This document shows, piece by piece, positions 47,791 to 59,394 of a stretch of DNA of 64,000 bases. Within the stretch, counting starts at the first letter, position 1, and every line of letters starts with the position of its first letter. A model generated the notes under the pieces. It searched no databases and had not been told where the DNA came from. It was given only the letters and a program-made list of their open reading frames with translations. Source of the stretch: Thunnus maccoyii (lineage: Eukaryota; Chordata; Actinopteri; Scombriformes; Scombridae); assembly GCF_910596095.1 (NCBI RefSeq), contig NC_056554.1:5332001-5396000 (forward strand), read 5' to 3'. Made by a program: the position numbers and the translations under genes.

Positions 47791-48627
47791 TTTGAAAACA
47801 TTCCTAGATTAATGTAATCTGTGTTTTACTTAATTACTGATGATAAAGGACAGTAATCATACAGTAGACTTATTGAAAAATGATTATGTCCTTGTTATTT
47901 ATAAAACTGGCTGGGGTGTGTTACCTCAAAATTTACTGTACAAGTCAATTGCAATATTTGAAGCTTAGCTTAGTTTTGCACAGTGTTGAAATATAAAATA
48001 TTGAATCACAGGAATTAAGAAACCCTGTTATTGTGAATGTATAGCATAATACTGTTATTAAATAAACCATGCTGAACATATCAAAACCAGCAAGGCAAGA
48101 AGATTTGCATGACGTTCTGGTATTCCAGTCAGGTGTCAGCAGTGTCACACCTTCAAATCATATGACAGTGATGTCACTAAAAGCACCCATGAGCCTCCAC
48201 TTCATTCTGCCAAAATCCAGTCCTGGCTTTACTAGCCACCTTCTTTTGTGAACACAAACAACATTCTTTACCCCTGACCCACTGTGCACGGGTCTTACAG
48301 CCACTCATCTATATGCACTTCATTAAAAATGTGAAAAACTGAACTTTCCTGAGCATGGGAGGTAATGTATTCTTTTGTGTATTCATTTCTAGCACAGTTG
48401 AATATACTGCATCATGTATTTTAGGTTAGTATGTTTTAGGGTTGGTTGTAAAACTTGTATGGATACAATATTTCTTTACAAATATACACACAATCTGCTG
48501 TACAATTAGCTCCTCCATTAAATATTAACCAGTTATACAGTGCACACAAAGTGGAGCAGGTGTAATTTGTAGGAAGATATATTGACTTTTATGCCCTTTC
48601 AGCTTGATGTGAGCCTGATAACACGTA

Positions 48628-48635
48628 TGACGTCA
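48628..48635 (+). promoter_or_regulatory. Perfect palindromic CRE (TGACGTCA)
   Basis: The full CREB/ATF consensus octamer lies 83 bp upstream of the TATA box of the first ependymin-like gene. No equivalent octamer was seen upstream of the second copy. Function is inferred from motif and position. Confidence 0.5.
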
Positions 48636-48710
48636 TTGTTTTTCATAAGGCTGATGGGGTTTAACATAACCTGGCAGCAGGACTTTCTCCTGGAGCCTAG
48701 TAACAGTGTT

Positions 48711-48717
48711 TATAAAG
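48711..48717 (+). promoter_or_regulatory. TATA box of first ependymin-like gene
   Basis: TATAAAG stands 70 bp upstream of the start codon, which allows a transcription start about 45 bp before the ATG. The surrounding sequence, from CCTGGCAGC at 48670 to GAAGTGA at about 48718-48724, is recognisably shared with the upstream region of the second copy. Confidence 0.6.
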
Positions 48718-48786
48718 AAGTGACTTCCCTCTCACACACCAGACTGTTTGGAGCTCCCAGAGAACTGCAACGTGGGATCCTAAAAT

Positions 48787-50922
48787 ATGAGACTCTTAGT
48801 GGTTTTAATGTGCTTACTGGCAGGCTGCCTGGCCCAGAAGCCTCATCCATGCAGTAAGTAAAATAACAGATATATGAGGAAAATCATTTGAAGTTTAATT
48901 GTTATTGTCCTAATTTCATGCTTTCTCAATTCTCAAGGATAATTATATTAACAATGTTTTCCATTTGCTGCCTTGCACAGTGATCAGGTTTGCTATTTAA
49001 AGCTAATTTACTCTGCCAAATGTGTACTTTTGTGAAATAATACAGTGTAATCATTTTACATATCTTCTTCCATATCACAGGAAGTCCTCCTCTTCTGAGT
49101 GGAGCCCTCACTGTGGTGAGTGTGAGCATGAAAGCAGGAACAGAGCATAATGACTAAGCACAATTACAATATGTGTAAAGGGAAGATATAAGCTAACTCA
49201 CATCATCTTTGTCCAGTCCACACAGAATGAAAAGCTGTGGGCTTATGCGCAGTACCTGTATGATGCACTGGGACAACGAGTACGACTCAGGGAACTGGGG
49301 ACTTACCAGAATAAGTCATTTACTCAAGACGTTCTTCTGCTCTTTAGAGAGGTGACCAAAGCAATGACATGGGCATACCTAATATTGATTTTAGAGTGCA
49401 GTCCCTCCTAACCAATGCTGGAAAGTACAAGCAAATTATAGATGCACAGATATCTGCTTCAGATTAATTATTCCTACAGAAGTTTATACTCAATTTATAT
49501 AGAATTTCTAATATTTTAATGAAAAGACGAGTATAAATATGAACTCTGATTCAGATTTTTTGTCTTTGATTTCAAGGGTTGTTTCCAGCATAGGCTTCTC
49601 ACTCCTCACAATGAGACAACATTTAAGATGTACACCAGGAGTAACAGATATAATGGAGCAATAGTTACAGTTGCCTTTGCTGACTTAGCTGAGGGGATGA
49701 GAATTTTCTTTTCTTTGACTCCAAATCTGCCTGCTCAAAAATGATAGGATTACATATTTTATGTGGACCTAGCAAACAATTATATGAGGTGTGGTCCTTT
49801 TGTTATCACATCAACAAAACCATATTTTTTGTGGGGGATGAAATTCCCAATAACTGCATTTATCTGACTGTGTTGGACAAAATATATAATGTATATTCAG
49901 GTGCAAGTAGTTAGATGAATGCACAGATATAAATGCTTAGATAGGCATGTAACATGACAACAGATGGTGAAGTAATTTTAATATTTAATTTCCACTTATT
50001 TCTACAGTTATTGTACAGTGTTTTTAAAAAAGCATTTAAAAAGCACTTTTTCTGCAAGTTATGTTGTCTTGCATATGTTTACATGCTGAAAGACACCCTG
50101 AATATATAAAATTTGGATTTGGCCTATACACAGTGCTCATTGTGAATTGTTATTATCATATTTAAGTGTAAAAGTTCGATGCAAAAATTAATCAATCTAT
50201 TAACAATAGTTATTTTCATTCCATGACTTTCTGTCCATCAGGGTACCATGTATGACATTTTCGAGAATAACCACACATGCAGCAAAAGGCCTCTGAAGGG
50301 AGTCTTCCATCCTATGGCCATCCCAAAAGATGCATCTCTATTGGGCCAGGCTATTCTGGGCAGCTCGTCTGGACCCGGACAAGGACTCCTGGTCAACACG
50401 TGGACAGGAGATCTGCACGGCGAAACAGGTGAGAGACCATGTAATGGTAGAGTAGATAAAGAGTATCTTATCTGTCTCCACCCCACTTTATGAACATGTT
50501 CACTTTCACCTTTGACCCTCCAGGAAAGTACATGAGCACAGTCACTGAATTTGGATGCATTCCTGTCAGCACTATGTACCACACCGTCCAGTTTGGATGG
50601 ATGATGACAAGGTAAGCTCTCATTAAGACAGAACAGTACAGTATATATTTCATAATTTAGCTTTACAAACCATTCAACCATCAAATTTGTGCACATGTTG
50701 TTGCGCTACAAAAAAGTTCCAAGAAACCAGAAAATCTAAAATAATTGCATCTGGCCAAGTCATTGTTATATCACTGTCTTTCTGCTCAATAGCTTCTTCA
50801 ACAACGTCATTGGGATTTCGGACCCTGGTCAGCTCAACCCTCCAGACTTCTGCCTGGACACAGAGATGAAGGCTGATGAGGAGCCAGTAGACTTCTTCCA
50901 CTTGTTCCGTAACAAGCATTGA
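48787..50922 (+). CDS. epdl: Ependymin-like secreted glycoprotein, first tandem copy
   Basis: Six exons: 48787-48853, 49081-49115, 49217-49351, 50242-50428, 50524-50611, 50793-50922; phases agree and give 213 residues. A cleavable signal peptide (MRLLVVLMCLLAGCLA, 1-16) is followed by the ependymin fold. The four cysteines typical of fish ependymins are C22, C92, C153 and C191. Two N-glycosylation sequons are visible at N66 (NKS) and N89 (NHT). Family landmarks include PCRSPPLLSG, YDALGQRVRLRE, GTMYDI and FFNNVIGISDP. Ependymins are secreted, calcium-associated extracellular glycoproteins, best known from fish brain fluid; the fold forms a hydrophobic-pocket dimer in the related EPDR1. Which subfamily member this is cannot be fixed by eye. 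It is the upstream member of a direct tandem pair about 1.6 kb apart. A TATA box lies 76 bp before the ATG. Confidence 0.94.
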
Positions 50923-51392
50923 GGACTTTCTTTAACTGTCTCTAATTTGAGATTTTTGAGTGGTGCTACTAAATCATAGCTTTGGTATGTAGCATACATC
51001 TCACTTGCTCCTGCTACAAACATGTAACTTAAAGCATCTTGGGTTGAAATTCAGCAGAATTTTACATAGACACATACTGTAATATGTCTTACTTAAACCT
51101 ATAGCAGCACTGATGAATATTTTTATATTGGCAATGGTTTAAATGACTATGTGTAATGTGGAAGAGCTCGCTCAGAATGATGAACTCAAGGATTATCACT
51201 CGATTCTGCAGTTCTCTGCAGTTTCCTTCAGCTCTACAGAGCGTCTTTTAGCATCTTAAAGTGCATTGGTTCATTTTTGTGGCCTCCAGTTGTTACTCGC
51301 TCTCTGCTACATGTGTTGATAGATAATTCTTTGCTTTCACCTTTATAAAGTGATAATATGTCAAGGTTGTTTTTTCAGGTTGCTCTACTGAA

Positions 51393-51398
51393 AATAAA
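51393..51398 (+). terminator. Polyadenylation signal of first ependymin-like gene
   Basis: AATAAA about 470 bp after the stop codon, the first good hexamer downstream; a second lies close behind at about 51.41 kb. Confidence 0.5.
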
Positions 51399-51422
51399 GT
51401 CAATGCAGTTTTAAATAAATGA

Positions 51423-52380
51423 ATGTTGGGTGACTTTTTTTCAGGTTATATTAGCTCAAATGCAAAATAATAATGAAACTACAAAACCCCCTTTATTTCA
51501 TTTCATAGAAGAGGAGCTCAAATTATCATTGTGCTGCTGTGCACACAAGCACCCCCGAGGAATTTGAGAGTTCACAGAAATTAAACCTTTCATAATATTG
51601 ATTGCGAACTGTCTATCAACAAAAGACACATTAATTAATATGGCATTATCATTTAATGATTTTTCGAACAAACAAAAGTCGATTTTTAATCATACAAAAC
51701 CTGGTTAAAAAATAATCTTTTCGATGAATAATGATTTTCTTATGTGATACTGTACAAAGATTTTGGTGCAGCAAACCTTTAAACAAAAGGACAGACACAG
51801 CAAGAGGAGTCCTGAGCAACAAGTCATATTTTATGGATATGGGGTTGATCTCTGGTCACGAGACTAAGTGAAAGAAGTGAAGAAGGGCAGCTTCTGCACT
51901 ATATCCCCACAATCATCATCACAAAAATCTTCATTTTATTTCCTCATCCTTTATGTCCAACAACACGATTGCACAACATATAAATCTGTTCTTTTTTCTT
52001 TCCTTTTGGTGCTGTTCACTTCATATTCTCCTCCCTCCATATGTAATTAAGTAAATCACCTATTGTTATTTAGATTCAAACAATGGTAGCATAACAAATG
52101 ACCAGTCTATCATGCTGGCTTTGATCAGTAAACAATTTAATGATGTTTTTTCATTGTGTAGGTTTTTGGACACCAATTTTCTATTACTGTAGTGTACCTT
52201 TGAAAGAATGAAGTAATGTAAAAAGCATTAAAGCCTCACAAGGTAGCTAGGGTAACTTGTACATGACAATTACATTATTAAACATTATTTGAACTGAACG
52301 GGAAGAAAATGAGAGGAAACTACTGACCTGTGTAAAAAAAAATCTGGTAGAGATAAAAGGACGAATCAAAGAAAACCTGG
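51423..52380. other. Intergenic spacer between the two ependymin-like genes
   Basis: A/T-rich sequence with no coding exon, RNA gene or recognised repeat. Confidence 0.45.
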
Positions 52381-52440
52381 CAGCGGATGCAGACTGGGAG
52401 CCTCACCAGCTTATTTTTAAGGAAGTGAGCACTCATAAGC
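52381..52440 (+). promoter_or_regulatory. Promoter region of second ependymin-like gene
   Basis: CCTGGCAGCGG, GGGAGCCT and GGAAGTGAGC align in order with the promoter of the upstream copy. Where that copy has TATAAAG, this one has TATTTTTAAG at about 52412-52421, a weaker TATA-like sequence. The start codon is about 75-80 bp downstream. Confidence 0.45.
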
Positions 52441-52493
52441 AGAAGAATGTTTGTTTCTCTGTGCAGAAGAAAGTGTATCCGCCATCAGAAAGC

Positions 52494-55400
52494 ATGAAAG
52501 TCCTTGTTCTGTTTGTGTGCCTGTCAGTGGGCTGCCTCGCTCAGAGACCACAACCATGCAGTAAGTACAACACAGATGTTCAAGTTTTTTCAGCAGGATG
52601 CCTCCAATCCCAGCAGTTCACTTGCTACAGTATGAATACTGATGGTGCTGATCTGTTTTTGTTTCAGCAGTATGAGGAGTATATAGTGACTAATTTACCA
52701 GTTTAGCACAGATGTGATATAACTTTATTTAGATTAATCCCACTTTTTAACATTTTGACAGGATCCCCACCACTGCTGACTGGTAGCCTTTCTGTGGTAT
52801 GTCTTAAACGTTTTAAATAAGTAATTATGCTACTGTGTAAACTGAATTCTCTGACTGATTACATTTGAAAGGTTTCATTCACCATTGATAATTTACTCAA
52901 TTATTGTTGTTCAAAATAGTCTAATTTGGACTAATATGGTCACAAAACTCAAAAAATGATTGTCAGTAAAAAAATGTTGTCCCTCTTAAAGTCTACTCAA
53001 AGTGAGAAGCTGACAGCCTACGCCAAGTACAGCTATGATGCACTGGGAAAGCGCTTCCGCATCAGAGAGTTTGGATCTTATAAAAATCAGACCTTCCGTT
53101 TTGATGCACTGCTACTCTTCAATCTGGTAATGAAAACAAAGCAATGATATATGCATTAAGAAATGTCATATACAACATAAATTAATTGAATTGTATAATG
53201 CCATTGTGTCCTGCAGGGTGTTATGTATAAGATCAACTACAGGAGACACACGTGTCACAAGAAGCCACTGAGTGTAGACTTCCACCCACTGGCGATACCA
53301 CAGGATGCTTCCCTGCTTGGCCAGGTTGTATTGGGCAGCTCCTCTGGCCCAGGGCAGGGTATCCTGGTCAACACCTGGGCGGGGGATCTCCAGATGAAGA
53401 ATGGAACAGGTAAGAGGAAACTAGACTAGGGGATATTAAGACAGAAAAACTGCACAAAGTCATGTGGTGTATGGTAGCACATGACTTTCCCTGATTCATC
53501 AATCTAATCGCTGCCCTTGTTTTTATGCTCATGAACCTGCTTGTCTGGTTGTGCTGCTTCAACTTCCTCGTGATCCACTTCTGTTTTCAGCAGCCAAGTA
53601 CATGAGCACTGTCACTGAGTTTGGATGTATTCCTGTCAGCACTCTGTTTCATACCAACAAAAGTGGATGGGTGGTGACCAGGTTAGTGCATACACAACAA
53701 AAAATCTATCTAATCCATCTAGTGTTCACAGAGTACTCAAATATATTCAGGACCAGTATCTAAATCCGTAGGAGTTGAAAGACAGAATGACACAGTAAGC
53801 AACTGGAGCCAGAGGGTACCTTCAACTTCAAATATATTAAAGACTTCTGTAGAAAACAAAAAAATAAGTTTCCTCTCTAAACCGACATTCTAGTGTTAAT
53901 TAACCAATGGATACCATAATTAAAGCATTCAGTGTAACAATGAACTGTGAACAGTGCTTCACAGTTTGAACACATAACCTAAATCCCATGAAACTGTTTA
54001 CTTAACACATTTCACTTGCAATGGAAGAAAATATCTCTGAAGTGTAACAGAGTTCAGGATTCCTTTAGTCCGTTCATTTAAGTTCAACTTTGTTCATTTG
54101 TTGTGCACGGTGGTCTCCTCCTTGGGGCAAAAAGTGATCTTGGTCCAACCAGGGAATCTCAAAACCTAGCCTGTGTAAAAACAAGGCTTTTACTATATTG
54201 AGTCATGAAATTCCAATCCTCTATGGCCATAATGAATATCACATCAAAATTCTCAAAATGCTACTGGAACACAGTAGTGATTAAACCCATGAATTATTTT
54301 TAACTGTACAGCATTTCCTTGTATGGAATATTTAATCCCTTTTAACACCAGTCATGAATTATTTTTAGCTTTTTAACTATGAATTATGATTATTAAACCT
54401 TCTAACCATGAAATTGTGTGTTTCTCTTTGACATTAAATTGTGAACTGAATAACAGCACAACACCATATATCTTGTTTACCTAAGTGCATATTCAGTAGT
54501 CCTCTTAAACATACTACATACTACTCATATTTTCTATTTTCTATAATGTTATCAGTGCAGAAATATGCTGCTTCAACTGGAGCTTTAACACTCTTGATAT
54601 CACAGCAGTAAATATAAAGTCAGGTTCACATACCAGCATGGAAAATACAAGCTTTGACAGACAACACTAGTGTCCTGCAGGTACTTAGCATCTGACAGGT
54701 GTGCCCCTGACTGCGAGAGCGCGCATGCATTCAGCCAAGGTGGCTCATTACTACATTTCGATTTCACTTAAGTAAATGAAAAATAGCAACATGTGGATTG
54801 TTCAATTCATCGTTTTAGTATTGTAGTTTATTCTTCTGTATGTGTTATTGAACTTCGTATCATTCATTGCACTGGATTGAGAATGTCTACTAAAAAACAA
54901 GGCAATCACATCTTTATCCTCCTATAATTGGACAATGTTATAATGTACCACGTAGTACGTTACTTCCTGTATAACTGTTTGAAAGCTAGATCCAAACATG
55001 CTTTATTTCAATGTTTTGTAATTAAAATGTAAGTATATTCATATACATGTGACAGTAGATACTATAATCAATCAAGATCACTGTAATCATTTTAACACAT
55101 TGCTCACCTCAGTTAAATCTACTTGACTTGAAGTGTACATTAAACTAAATGCAGCATTGTAAACAATATTTTGTTCCTGTAATCCACTTTTCCATTGCAA
55201 ATGATTGAATTTGCTGTAAATATTCTGAATCCCCCCTCTTTAAGGGTAAGTAATAATAATCATCATGATAACAATGTATTGCATTTATATAATGCTTGTC
55301 ATAACACAGAGCCATTAAAGTACTTGTTCTACCAGGCTGAATGTGCAGTCTACCAAAATATGTAACTCCCTCTACAATGCACAGTCTCTGCCCTACCATC

Positions 55401-56127
55401 AACTGTTTCATACCTAATAACATGGCGAATGTGGAGAAGTTTCCATCCTCTTACAGTGATTTAGTTAATAGTCAAATCAAATTAGCCAGCTGAAATGCTG
55501 ACAATACATTTATTGACTTACAGCCTTACTTATTATTATTGCCCCATTATCAATGACAAAGGAATCACGTGTCCTGGACGTGGACACCTGGACAAAATGT
55601 GTGGATTGTTGGAAAGGGATACATATACTGGCAGACAATGATTTGGCCCTCAAGAATGTGTGTCCCTCTATAACTTTTGCTAGGAATGAGGAAACTTCTC
55701 CATATTCAACAAGGTTATTAGGTATGATCTGAAGTATATACACATAAAACACTCAATGGTAGGACATACTTATACCAAACAGGAAAAAATGCTTTTTTCA
55801 AGACTTAGACTTGGTTAGAATACACTAATCATATCAGACTCTCTCAACCTCTCATACTGACAGTATTTTAGAAAACACTGGAAATTCAGCATTAGTAGAG
55901 CCTCTGTGTTCCTGGTCGCAGTAAAGGGGATAAGCCTCGACAAGTGTTTTTGTCCAAATGGTTTCATCATTTGTGTTTGTTTTTTTTTTTTTTTCACCTT
56001 CAGCTTCTTCAACAATGTCATTGGACTAGTGGACCCTCAACAGCTCATCCCTCCACCTTTCTGTAAGGGCTCCCAGCTGGAGGAAGAGGATGGAGAGGAG
56101 CCTGTGACCTTCTTCAGCTTGTTTTAG
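52494..56127 (+). CDS. epdl: Ependymin-like secreted glycoprotein, second tandem copy
   Basis: Six exons: 52494-52560, 52762-52796, 52992-53126, 53217-53409, 53591-53681, 56004-56127; phases agree and give 214 residues. Exons 1-3 have exactly the same lengths as in the upstream copy, and all intron phases match, so the pair arose by tandem duplication. Signal peptide MKVLVLFVCLSVGCLA (1-16). Cysteines C22, C92, C156 and the one in PPPFC near the C-terminus match the ependymin pattern. N66 (NQT) is a shared glycosylation sequon, and NKS occurs near HTNKSGW. The C-terminus is acidic (GSQLEEEDGEEP) and ends FFSLF. Intron 5 has expanded to 2.3 kb against about 0.18 kb in the first copy. The exon 5 acceptor is a NAGNAG (TTTTCAGCAG), so forms differing by one alanine are possible. 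The family is secreted; the specific function is not known. Confidence 0.93.
53682..56003 (+). other. Expanded intron 5 of second ependymin-like gene
   Basis: A/T-rich with no recognised exon or intact mobile element. It ends in a long T-rich tract and a clear CTTCAG acceptor. Confidence 0.6.
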
Positions 56128-56375
56128 AATAAGCTGTTTTGTAGTGCACGATGACGGTGAATCCTGTATGATTCTTTGCACTGTATTATACTGTATTACT
56201 CAGTCAGCTTCACTTGGTACGCTGCTTCAGGCTTGATATTCTTTCATTCGTGTGTGCATGTGTGATATTAAATAGATCGAGTGTCACTTTGTCAGGAGAA
56301 ATAATATAAGGAAACACACACACTCAAATGGTGTATGTTAAATCAGACCTTTTCTTGTTCCCTTTTCATAATACC

Positions 56376-56381
56376 ATTAAA
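56376..56381 (+). terminator. Polyadenylation signal (ATTAAA) of second ependymin-like gene
   Basis: The common variant hexamer lies about 250 bp after the stop codon. Confidence 0.4.
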
Positions 56382-56399
56382 AGCATTGTAAAAGCATGA

Positions 56400-57351
56400 T
56401 GTGATCTGTACGTAGTGAATTATTCTGACAAAATGCTGAAGGCTATTGAGCTTGCAAACATTCTGAAAGCAGGCGAAAGTCGAGCCTACAAAGAATTTAC
56501 ACTCAAACTCACATTAAATGATTTCTATGTATAAACTGTGAATATGTGTTTAAGAGCTCATTCATACGATGTGCAGCTTAAGACAGATGGAGATTTAAAA
56601 TATTAATGAATTTACTGCAGCTATACCACACAACACCCCCCACCATTTGGAGACTAAGGTATCATTCTTTCTGCTGTGTGAGGGTTTCTGGTATTTAATC
56701 AACTGAAAGGAGAGGAGACTTGAGGGTAACCAATTGATCAAAGAAAAAAATCAGTCTTGACATAGCAGCAAAATCCCTGATTACATCCACTGAAATAAAA
56801 ATTCAAATTAAAAAAATTAAATGTTGTATCTTGATGGGCATGTCAATATCTAGCAGAAACGTTAAAGCGACATACATTACTTGCCTTTAATTATTCAGCT
56901 ATGTGTTTGTGTTCTACCAATGCTTGCTAGCTAATTCATTATTTTGGTTCAAGACATGGTCAAATGAATTGATTTAATAAGATTTAAATAAATAAAATTA
57001 CAAATAAGGCAAATAAGTATGACAGTTTATTATTGACAAGTATGGCTTTAGAAAATCACATGTTGAGACCTGTACATCTGTTTTTAGTGCCTCCTGATCC
57101 CCTATTGTTGTGTACAACTCGTGATGTTCCTGTATTGGCTTGTCGAGTCTTCTGTATTTGCAGCATTTTGAAGTGTTCAAAAAATACCACCTGCTGGCCA
57201 CTAGATGGCAGTGGTTAACAAGTAATGTGCACCAAGTTCAGCTCAAAGAATAAAATGGCAATGCTGTTTGATTGAGAAGAAAACAAAACATCCATTTTTA
57301 CAATCATGATTTACTTCACACTTAACATTGTGATGGTCCAGAGGCAGAGAG
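56400..57351. other. Convergent intergenic region between ependymin-like copy 2 and cskmt
   Basis: The two genes face each other here. No coding exon was recognised. A minus-strand AATAAA at 57026-57031 could serve cskmt. Confidence 0.4.
57026..57031 (-). terminator. Possible cskmt polyadenylation signal
   Basis: AATAAA on the minus strand about 320 bp after the stop codon. Motif only. Confidence 0.35.
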
Positions 57352-59394
57352 TTACTGCTGTACAACAGGGCGAGGAGTCACTTGGTAGCAGTAGTAACAC
57401 ACTCCTCTTAATTCCCCAACTTCCTGCACCCCTACGTCTGCTGCCATCACGCCCCGCTCCTGTGCCTCAGTCTCCAGCCACAGCAGCCTGGAGTCAGGGT
57501 CCTCATCAGAGAACTGGAGCAGGGACCCTGAGCTCCGCAACACCTTTAAACACTGCTTCAGCACCAGGCCGGCCTTCCCTTTCCCTTCCTTAGACCTCAA
57601 CAAGGCATCTGTGGTGCCCTTGTCAACTATAAGGTCCAAGCTGCAAGAACCATAGTGCTTGTGCAACTGTGTGCAGTCCAGCTCTACAAACTCCAGCTGT
57701 GAAGAACAATTGTGAGGGTGGATGGCTTTGGCTCGGACGTGTTCCTGCATGAGTCGCACAGCTATGGGGGAAATGTCAGCACATGTGACCCGGACAGGGA
57801 GAGGAGAGTGTCTGTAAATACAAGGCCCCATAGCAGAAGTGCCACAGCCCATGTCCAGGACTTGGAGTAGAGCATCTGGATGGGACTTGGCCTGTAAAAG
57901 GGGCATAATAAAGTCTCGGACAGAATCAAAGCCAAAGAACCACTCAAAGTTCTTGAAGGTGCTTGTCTTGCTGCTGCTCTCAGTGTAGAAGCGGTCCCAG
58001 GTTGCTTTCTTATCCATGTTTTCAATAAGTTCAGCTAGACAGAAACGCAGATGGACAGGATTATCAAATAATATAAAAATAACAATTTTATTTATAGAGG
58101 ACTTGTCAAGCAATAAGCGCAAAGTGCTTTCCAAGGTGAGGATGATAAAACATAGGCAACATTACCAGTGAAACAACAATTAACCTTGAGGCCTGCAAGG
58201 TTCTGTTGTATATGACTTAATGCCAAACTGCATTAAAAAAAATCTGGCAATTCAATGTGTTCTCGTTTATAAGTAAACTGACTTTCCTTTATATCCTTTA
58301 AGAGCTACAATACTGAATTCAGCTTTAAGAAAATCTACCCGCCTGCACCTATTTAAATGCAATTTCAAGTTTGTCAGATGATTATGAAAGCTCTTAGAAC
58401 TTTAGCTTTTAAGCAAAATACATGTGTAGAAAGAAAAGTGCTGCTTGGTGGTGACACGTATCCAAAAGAGTTAAGGGTGCAGAAAAGTTCTTGAATCTTG
58501 AATACCTGCACACAGACTTGCAGTTAACATTGCTTGGACAACATCTGTTTAAGCTCCTACTATCAAGCAGCCGCTACAGATCAATCTGCACACACACAAA
58601 TAAAGTGAAAAACAGCTTCTTTCCATAAGCTGTAGCACTATTGAACTCAGACACCTCCTCAGTCTAATAAGACTGATATGCTGCCATCATTGGGGCACGT
58701 GCAATATTTACTAACTGTGCAGTATTTCTACACCAACCACACAAGTCATTCAACACCCCAATACACCATCACTCCACCGCACCTTTACTGCACTTTTGCT
58801 GCTGATGCTTTGCACCCTCGTTAGTTGTATTTTGTTGTATTTATCGTTAACTGTATTTATACTTTATATTGCTTATATTTTATTATATATTGCTTAGATT
58901 CTGTACTTTCTTTCATTGATGTTTTATATTTCTTATCTCATTCTTGTCTTATTCTTTGTAAAACTGTGAAGTCTTAAATACAAATACACCATTGACGCAA
59001 TTGCAGTTTCGTTATGCTTTCACAATGACATGAAGTTCTTGAATCTTGAATTAAGTGCTACTTCTAATAGTCACATTCAGACTCAGAACAACTTTATTAG
59101 AATCTGAATTAGTACTAGAAGTACTACAGTCTATTCAACCATACCTGACCTACAGCATCCTGGTTCGGGACGGGGCTAACATATGGCAGCTAGCTACTGT
59201 GAGTAGATAGTTAGCTTGTAGGCTACATTAGCACCAAGTGTGTTGCAGTTACAGCACCGATACAAAAACATTTCAGTCAAAACAATATTTCCAGCTCTAC
59301 ACGTACTTGTCAGAGAAGAGTGATGCCGTACACATGCTGCAAATATTCTCCTGCTTGTCATTGTCAACGACTTTGAAAACGGAGACATTTCCAC
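57352..59394 (-). CDS. cskmt: Citrate synthase lysine methyltransferase (METTL12), mitochondrial
   Basis: Two exons: 59394-59307 and 58034-57352. The donor ACAA|GTACGT and the acceptor TTTCTGTCTAG join in phase 1, giving 256 residues (human 240). Exon 1 supplies a basic, Ser-rich, acid-poor N-terminus (SKSLTMTSRRIFAACVRHH) typical of mitochondrial targeting. The class I methyltransferase core follows: a WDRFY segment, FEWFFGFDSV, SAM-binding motif I VLDMGCGTSAMGP, an acidic loop TCADISP, LDLIVDKGTTDALL, and FSDEDPDSRLLWLE. The DKGT and FSDEDPD motifs are shared with human CSKMT. In mammals the enzyme trimethylates one lysine of citrate synthase in the matrix. The first ATG of exon 1 was taken as start; a second in-frame ATG follows 11 codons later. 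The intron holds a retroelement-like insertion. Confidence 0.94.
58504..59051 (+). mobile_element. Retroelement 3'-end-like insertion in the cskmt intron
   Basis: The segment is flanked by identical 19-bp direct repeats, AAGTTCTTGAATCTTGAAT, at 58485-58503 and 59033-59051. Its start resembles the end of a LINE ORF and its 3' part is T-rich non-coding sequence. A 5'-truncated LINE inserted by target-primed reverse transcription is the best reading. Part of the flanking repeat may instead be the element's own tail. Confidence 0.6.

Larger units (their letters stand above)
46311..48600 (+). other. alpk1 3' UTR and intergenic spacer
   Basis: No coding exon was recognised. The segment holds a repeat resembling the 3' end of a teleost retroelement at about 47.46-47.79 kb with an unusual 45-base hairpin inside it, and A/T-rich sequence elsewhere. 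Confidence 0.45.

Noticed and set aside
58035-58134. Extension of the cskmt frame upstream of 58034 to an earlier ATG
   Set aside because: The extra residues (such as LRLLLDKSSINKIVIFILF) follow a clear acceptor site backwards into intron; exon 1 at 59394-59307 supplies the targeting peptide in the right phase.
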